Origin: Alphaproteobacteria bacterium LSUCC0684
GTDB taxonomy: Bacteria; Pseudomonadota; Alphaproteobacteria; Puniceispirillales; UBA1172
Reading direction: 5' to 3'
NCBI GenBank assembly: GCA_041228335.1
Contig: CP166130.1
Location: 706,638 to 770,637, forward strand
Length of the DNA: 64,000 bases
Part shown: piece after piece, positions 61,109 through 64,000 of the stretch
How positions within the stretch are numbered: the first letter of the stretch is position 1
How the letters are laid out: the number at the start of each line of letters is the position of its first letter
Notes under the pieces: generated by a model
The model's input: the letters and a program-made list of their open reading frames with translations, nothing else
Told to the model about the DNA's origin: nothing
Databases searched by the model: none
Translations under genes and position numbers: made by a program

Positions 61109-62719
61109 TTATGCTTCGCCCCTGATGATACTGGCGGCTTTTTCCCCCACCATAATTGCGGGGGCATTGGTGTTGCCTGATGGAATCGTTGGAAAGATCG
61201 ACGCGTCCGCAATCCTCAGCCTGGCAATGCCATGCACCCTGAGATGTTCATCCACCACGGAAGTTTTCGCGTTCCTGCCCATCCGGCAGGTGCCGCATTG
61301 GTGGAACACCGTCCAGCTGATATCCCGGGCGGTTTCAAGGATCTCCTCATCGGTCTGCATCTGCGGGCCGGGATGGATCTCCTTGTCGGTCAGTCGTGCA
61401 AGAGAGGGCATGCTGGCGATATGGCGAACAAGGCGGGTGCCGGCGATCATCTGCCGGCAGTCTTCTTCGGTGGCAAGATAGTTGCCATGCAGTCGCGGTG
61501 CCTGCATCGGATCAGGTGAGCGAATTTCCAGATATCCCCGGCTTTCGGGTTTGCAGGGATTAAACCCGATCTTGTAGGCGGGGAAGGGATCAGGGCTCAT
61601 CAGTGGTCTTGTGCCCACCGGTGCGCGTGTATAGCTCATCGGCATGAAATAGAGCTGCAGATCAGGAGGCCCGGATTTCTCCTTCAGCCAGACAAAGCCT
61701 CCACCCTGATTAAGACTCATGCCGAGAGGGCCCTTACGGGTAAGAAGATACTGAAGCCCGACCTTGATCTTGCCGAAAAAAGGCCGCAGATCCTGGTTGA
61801 GGGTTGGTACCGTTGCGCCGTAAACGAGTTCAAGCCCGAGATGATCAGCAAGATTCCGCCCGACATGAGGCTGATTCAGCACAACTTCAATACCCATCGT
61901 CTTCAGCAGGGCCGCCGGGCCAATGCCGGAAAGCTGCAACAGTTGGGGCGTGTTGATTGCCCCGCCTGAGAGAATGACCTCACGGCGGGCACTCACCTTC
62001 ATGATCCGGCCACCTCGGATATATTCCACCCCCGTGGCGGCGCGTCCATCAACAAGAATACGCGTCACATGTGCTTTGGTGACGATTGAGAGGTTTTGCC
62101 GTGAGGCCGCCGGTTTGAGATACGCTCTTGCGGCGGACGCTCTCAACCCGTTTTGGGTTGTGATCTGAAAGAAGGAGGCGCCTTCCATATCTCCGGCGTT
62201 ATAGTCGCTGTTGGGCGGAATCCCCGCTTCCGCGGCAGCATTGATATAGGCGCGCGACAACGGATGCACCATGGGGCTGACATCGGTAACACCGAGCGGG
62301 CCGCCTTTACCGCGTTCTGCCCGCGCATCGCCAAGCCAGTTTTCCATGCGGCGGAAGACCGGCTCGACATCCTGCCAGCTCCAGCCCGGGGCGACTTCCC
62401 CCCATTCGTCGTAATCGTCCCGGTGGCCACGCACATAGACCATCGCGTTAATGGAAGATGACCCGCCGAGTACCTTGCCGCGTGGCCAGTAGACAGATCG
62501 GTTGTTGAGATTGGGTTCAGGCTCTGTGTGGTATTTCCAGTTATAGCGCTGATCATAGAAAACCTTGCCATAGCCGATGGGGATATGCAGCCATGGGTGC
62601 TTGCCCCATGGTCCGGCTTCTAGCACAAGCACGCGGGTTTGCTTGTCTTCGCTCAGCCTTGCGGCGATGGCGGACCCGGCTGAACCTGCCCCGACAATAA
62701 CGTAATCGAATTCATCCAT
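61109..62719 (-). CDS. GMC oxidoreductase (choline dehydrogenase-like)
   Basis: A 536-residue FAD enzyme. It has the N-terminal FAD motif FDYVIVGAGSAGSAIAARLSE, PRGKVLGGSSSINAM, VILSGGAINTPQLLQLSGIG and the C-terminal HQCGTCRMG block with SIFPTIPSGNTNAPAIM. It is choline dehydrogenase-like, but lacks any proof for choline; it may oxidise another alcohol. The ATG at 62719 gives a seven-base gap from the permease gene; the open frame to 62758 would overlap it by 32 bases. Confidence 0.9.
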   Translation of the reverse strand: MDEFDYVIVGAGSAGSAIAARLSEDKQTRVLVLEAGPWGKHPWLHIPIGYGKVFYDQRYNWKYHTEPEPNLNNRSVYWPRGKVLGGSSSINAMVYVRGHRDDYDEWGEVAPGWSWQDVEPVFRRMENWLGDARAERGKGGPLGVTDVSPMVHPLSRAYINAAAEAGIPPNSDYNAGDMEGASFFQITTQNGLRASAARAYLKPAASRQNLSIVTKAHVTRILVDGRAATGVEYIRGGRIMKVSARREVILSGGAINTPQLLQLSGIGPAALLKTMGIEVVLNQPHVGRNLADHLGLELVYGATVPTLNQDLRPFFGKIKVGLQYLLTRKGPLGMSLNQGGGFVWLKEKSGPPDLQLYFMPMSYTRAPVGTRPLMSPDPFPAYKIGFNPCKPESRGYLEIRSPDPMQAPRLHGNYLATEEDCRQMIAGTRLVRHIASMPSLARLTDKEIHPGPQMQTDEEILETARDISWTVFHQCGTCRMGRNAKTSVVDEHLRVHGIARLRIADASIFPTIPSGNTNAPAIMVGEKAASIIRGEA

Positions 62720-62726
62720 CCGGAAC

Positions 62727-63545
62727 TCACGATTTTTCACGACCAAATATCTGGGCAAGCACCATCATCAGTGTTGTCACGATGATCATGATTGTAGATA
62801 TTGCTGCAATAGTAGGATCTATCTGGTCACGCAAGGCATTAAACATGTTTCGGGTCAGGGTGGGATTGTCTCCACCTGAAATGAACATGGCAATCACCAC
62901 TTCATCAAAAGATGTAAGGAAGGAGAGAAGCGCGCCGGTCACCACCGCAAAGCGTATCTGCGGCAAGGTGATCGTCAGAAAAGCTTTCCAGCGTGGCGCA
63001 CCGAGTGCACGGGCAGCGTTTTCCTGATTCATGTCATAACTCTTCAGCGCAGCGCCCGTGACAATCAGCACCAGCGGCACCGCCATGATCGTATGCGCCA
63101 GCACGAGCCCCGTAATCGTGTAGAGGATTTTCAGTTTGACGAAAGCATAGAACGCCCCGATGGCGACCAGTACAACAGGCACCATCATCGGCATGATGAG
63201 CGTGACAAATGCCAGCCGCATAAACGGGATGCGCGAGGTGTGAAGCCCGTAGGCGGCAATCACGCCAAGCGGTGTTGCAACAAGCATGGTCAGAAAGGCC
63301 GCCTTGAAGGAGGTCCGGGTGGCGATCATCCATTCATCGGAGCCGAAATAATTGTCGTACCAGCGAGTGGACCAGATCTCAGGCGGGAATTCGAGGTACT
63401 GGGAGTCGGAAAAGGACATCGGGATCACAATCAGGGTCGGGGTGACCAGCAGGATCATGATGACCGTCGCGAGCGCATAGAGCCAGAGTCGCTGTCCGTG
63501 GGAGACCTGGGTCTCGGTCGCCGGTTGGTTGAGCCATTTCAGCAT
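62727..63545 (-). CDS. ABC transporter permease (PotC-like)
   Basis: A 272-residue inner-membrane permease with six segments. The conserved EAA loop reads ENAARALGAPRWKAFLTITLPQIR near residue 175. The family moves polyamines, putrescine, spermidine or related amines and opines. It abuts the other permease and precedes the GMC gene. No ATPase is seen in the window; it may lie beyond the end. Confidence 0.9.
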   Translation of the reverse strand: MLKWLNQPATETQVSHGQRLWLYALATVIMILLVTPTLIVIPMSFSDSQYLEFPPEIWSTRWYDNYFGSDEWMIATRTSFKAAFLTMLVATPLGVIAAYGLHTSRIPFMRLAFVTLIMPMMVPVVLVAIGAFYAFVKLKILYTITGLVLAHTIMAVPLVLIVTGAALKSYDMNQENAARALGAPRWKAFLTITLPQIRFAVVTGALLSFLTSFDEVVIAMFISGGDNPTLTRNMFNALRDQIDPTIAAISTIMIIVTTLMMVLAQIFGREKS

Positions 63546-64000
63546 CTAGTGGCCTCCCCCGACCATATTTTGCAGATTAAGAAAGCGTGAAGCTATCCAC
63601 AGCGTCGCAATGGTGATGATCAAAAGGATGACCCCGAGGGCGCTTGCCGCCCCCCAGTTCACGAAGAGCTCGATATTGGAGACGATTTTCATCGATACCA
63701 TGATCACCTTGCCGCCGCCCAGAACCGCTGGCGTCACAAAGAATCCAAGGCAAAGCACGAAAACCATCAACGCGCCGGCAAAGAGTCCCGGGGTGGTGAG
63801 AGGGAAGAACACCGTCCAGAAAGATCGGACAGGAGATGCGCCAAGATTGGACGCCGCCTTGAGGTAATCCCGGTCAATCGCCCGCATCGCGCCATAGACG
63901 GGGAGGATGAGGAATGGCAGCATGATATGCACCATCCCGATCAGCGTCCCATTGAGGTTATGCACGAATTTGATCGGATCATCCCAGAGTCCGGCTGAAA
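63546..64000 (-). CDS. ABC transporter permease (PotB-like), 5' end outside window
   Basis: A permease whose frame runs open to base 64000 and so continues outside; only about 151 residues are present. The EAA loop reads DYLKAASNLGASPVRSFWTVFFPLTTPGLFAG. It ends LQNMVGGGH one base from the next permease's start. Together they form a polyamine-type permease pair, to which the lone binding protein at 38731 or one beyond the window could belong. Confidence 0.9.
   Translation of the reverse strand, partial: SAGLWDDPIKFVHNLNGTLIGMVHIMLPFLILPVYGAMRAIDRDYLKAASNLGASPVRSFWTVFFPLTTPGLFAGALMVFVLCLGFFVTPAVLGGGKVIMVSMKIVSNIELFVNWGAASALGVILLIITIATLWIASRFLNLQNMVGGGH

Noticed and set aside
1-64000. CRISPR arrays, rRNA genes, riboswitches and complete prophage modules
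   Set aside because: Searched by eye on both strands; no repeat-spacer pattern, rRNA consensus, recognised riboswitch core or phage structural gene was found.

Overview
The window reads as a chromosome segment of a heterotrophic, probably marine alphaproteobacterium. The support is a PccB/PccA pair, a PF06089-type asparaginase, hydantoinase A/B proteins, a CysG-DUF2849-CysI-DUF934 sulfite reduction cluster, a TTT transporter with sulfoacetate-type enzymes, and many uptake and catabolic genes for organic nitrogen and sulfur. A SAR116- or Rhodospirillales-like host would fit, but the sequence alone does not fix the genus.

Region by region. 1-3.6 kb: the end of pccB, pccA, a small HEPN-motif protein and lipB. 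3.6-13.9 kb: an A+T-richer accessory island that begins at a tRNA-Leu(GAG) gene. The tRNA 3' end is repeated perfectly (18 bp) 1,079 bp downstream, as expected of integrase attachment sites, but no integrase is visible. The island holds a GFA-family protein, a 56-residue small ORF, a secreted HExxH protein, NTF2-like and DUF1330 proteins, a secreted PL5 alginate-lyase-like protein, two copies of a 709-bp IS1595-family element, and a decayed restriction locus (DUF3800, an internally deleted endonuclease and a methylase-like tail). 14-20.6 kb: two DMT transporters, a secreted unknown, an SDR lacking its catalytic Tyr, and a pilin-like protein beside a C-type-lectin-like surface protein. 20.7-25.7 kb: a complete urease operon ureDABCEFG. 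25.8-30.4 kb: a sulfatase-superfamily hydrolase and a CueR-controlled copper module (CueR, DUF4396, c-type cytochrome, multicopper oxidase). 30.4-40.5 kb: AhpD-like protein, hydantoinase HyuA/HyuB, cytochrome c, asparaginase, dehydratase plus cyclodeaminase-like pair, a strongly translated solute-binding protein and a SET protein. 40.6-45.3 kb: a third IS copy, then cysG, DUF2849, cysI and DUF934. 45.3-54.5 kb: TctCBA, SauS-like, SauT-like, TauE/SafE, a COG4091-type oxidoreductase and a PhnD-like protein with no signal peptide. 54.6-64 kb: a small lipoprotein, an MFS transporter, and a minus-strand operon of two ABC permeases, GMC oxidoreductase, enolase-superfamily enzyme, glutamine-synthetase-like enzyme, ALDH and iron-dependent ADH.

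How it fits together. The core theme is scavenging of organic nitrogen and sulfur: urea, hydantoin or oxoproline-like rings, asparagine, amino acids, amines or amino alcohols, and probably sulfoacetate. A sulfite reductase cluster and a putative sulfite exporter flank the proposed sulfoacetate genes. The island and the IS copies are the recently mobile parts. The three IS copies are near-identical and each has a perfect 8-bp target duplication.
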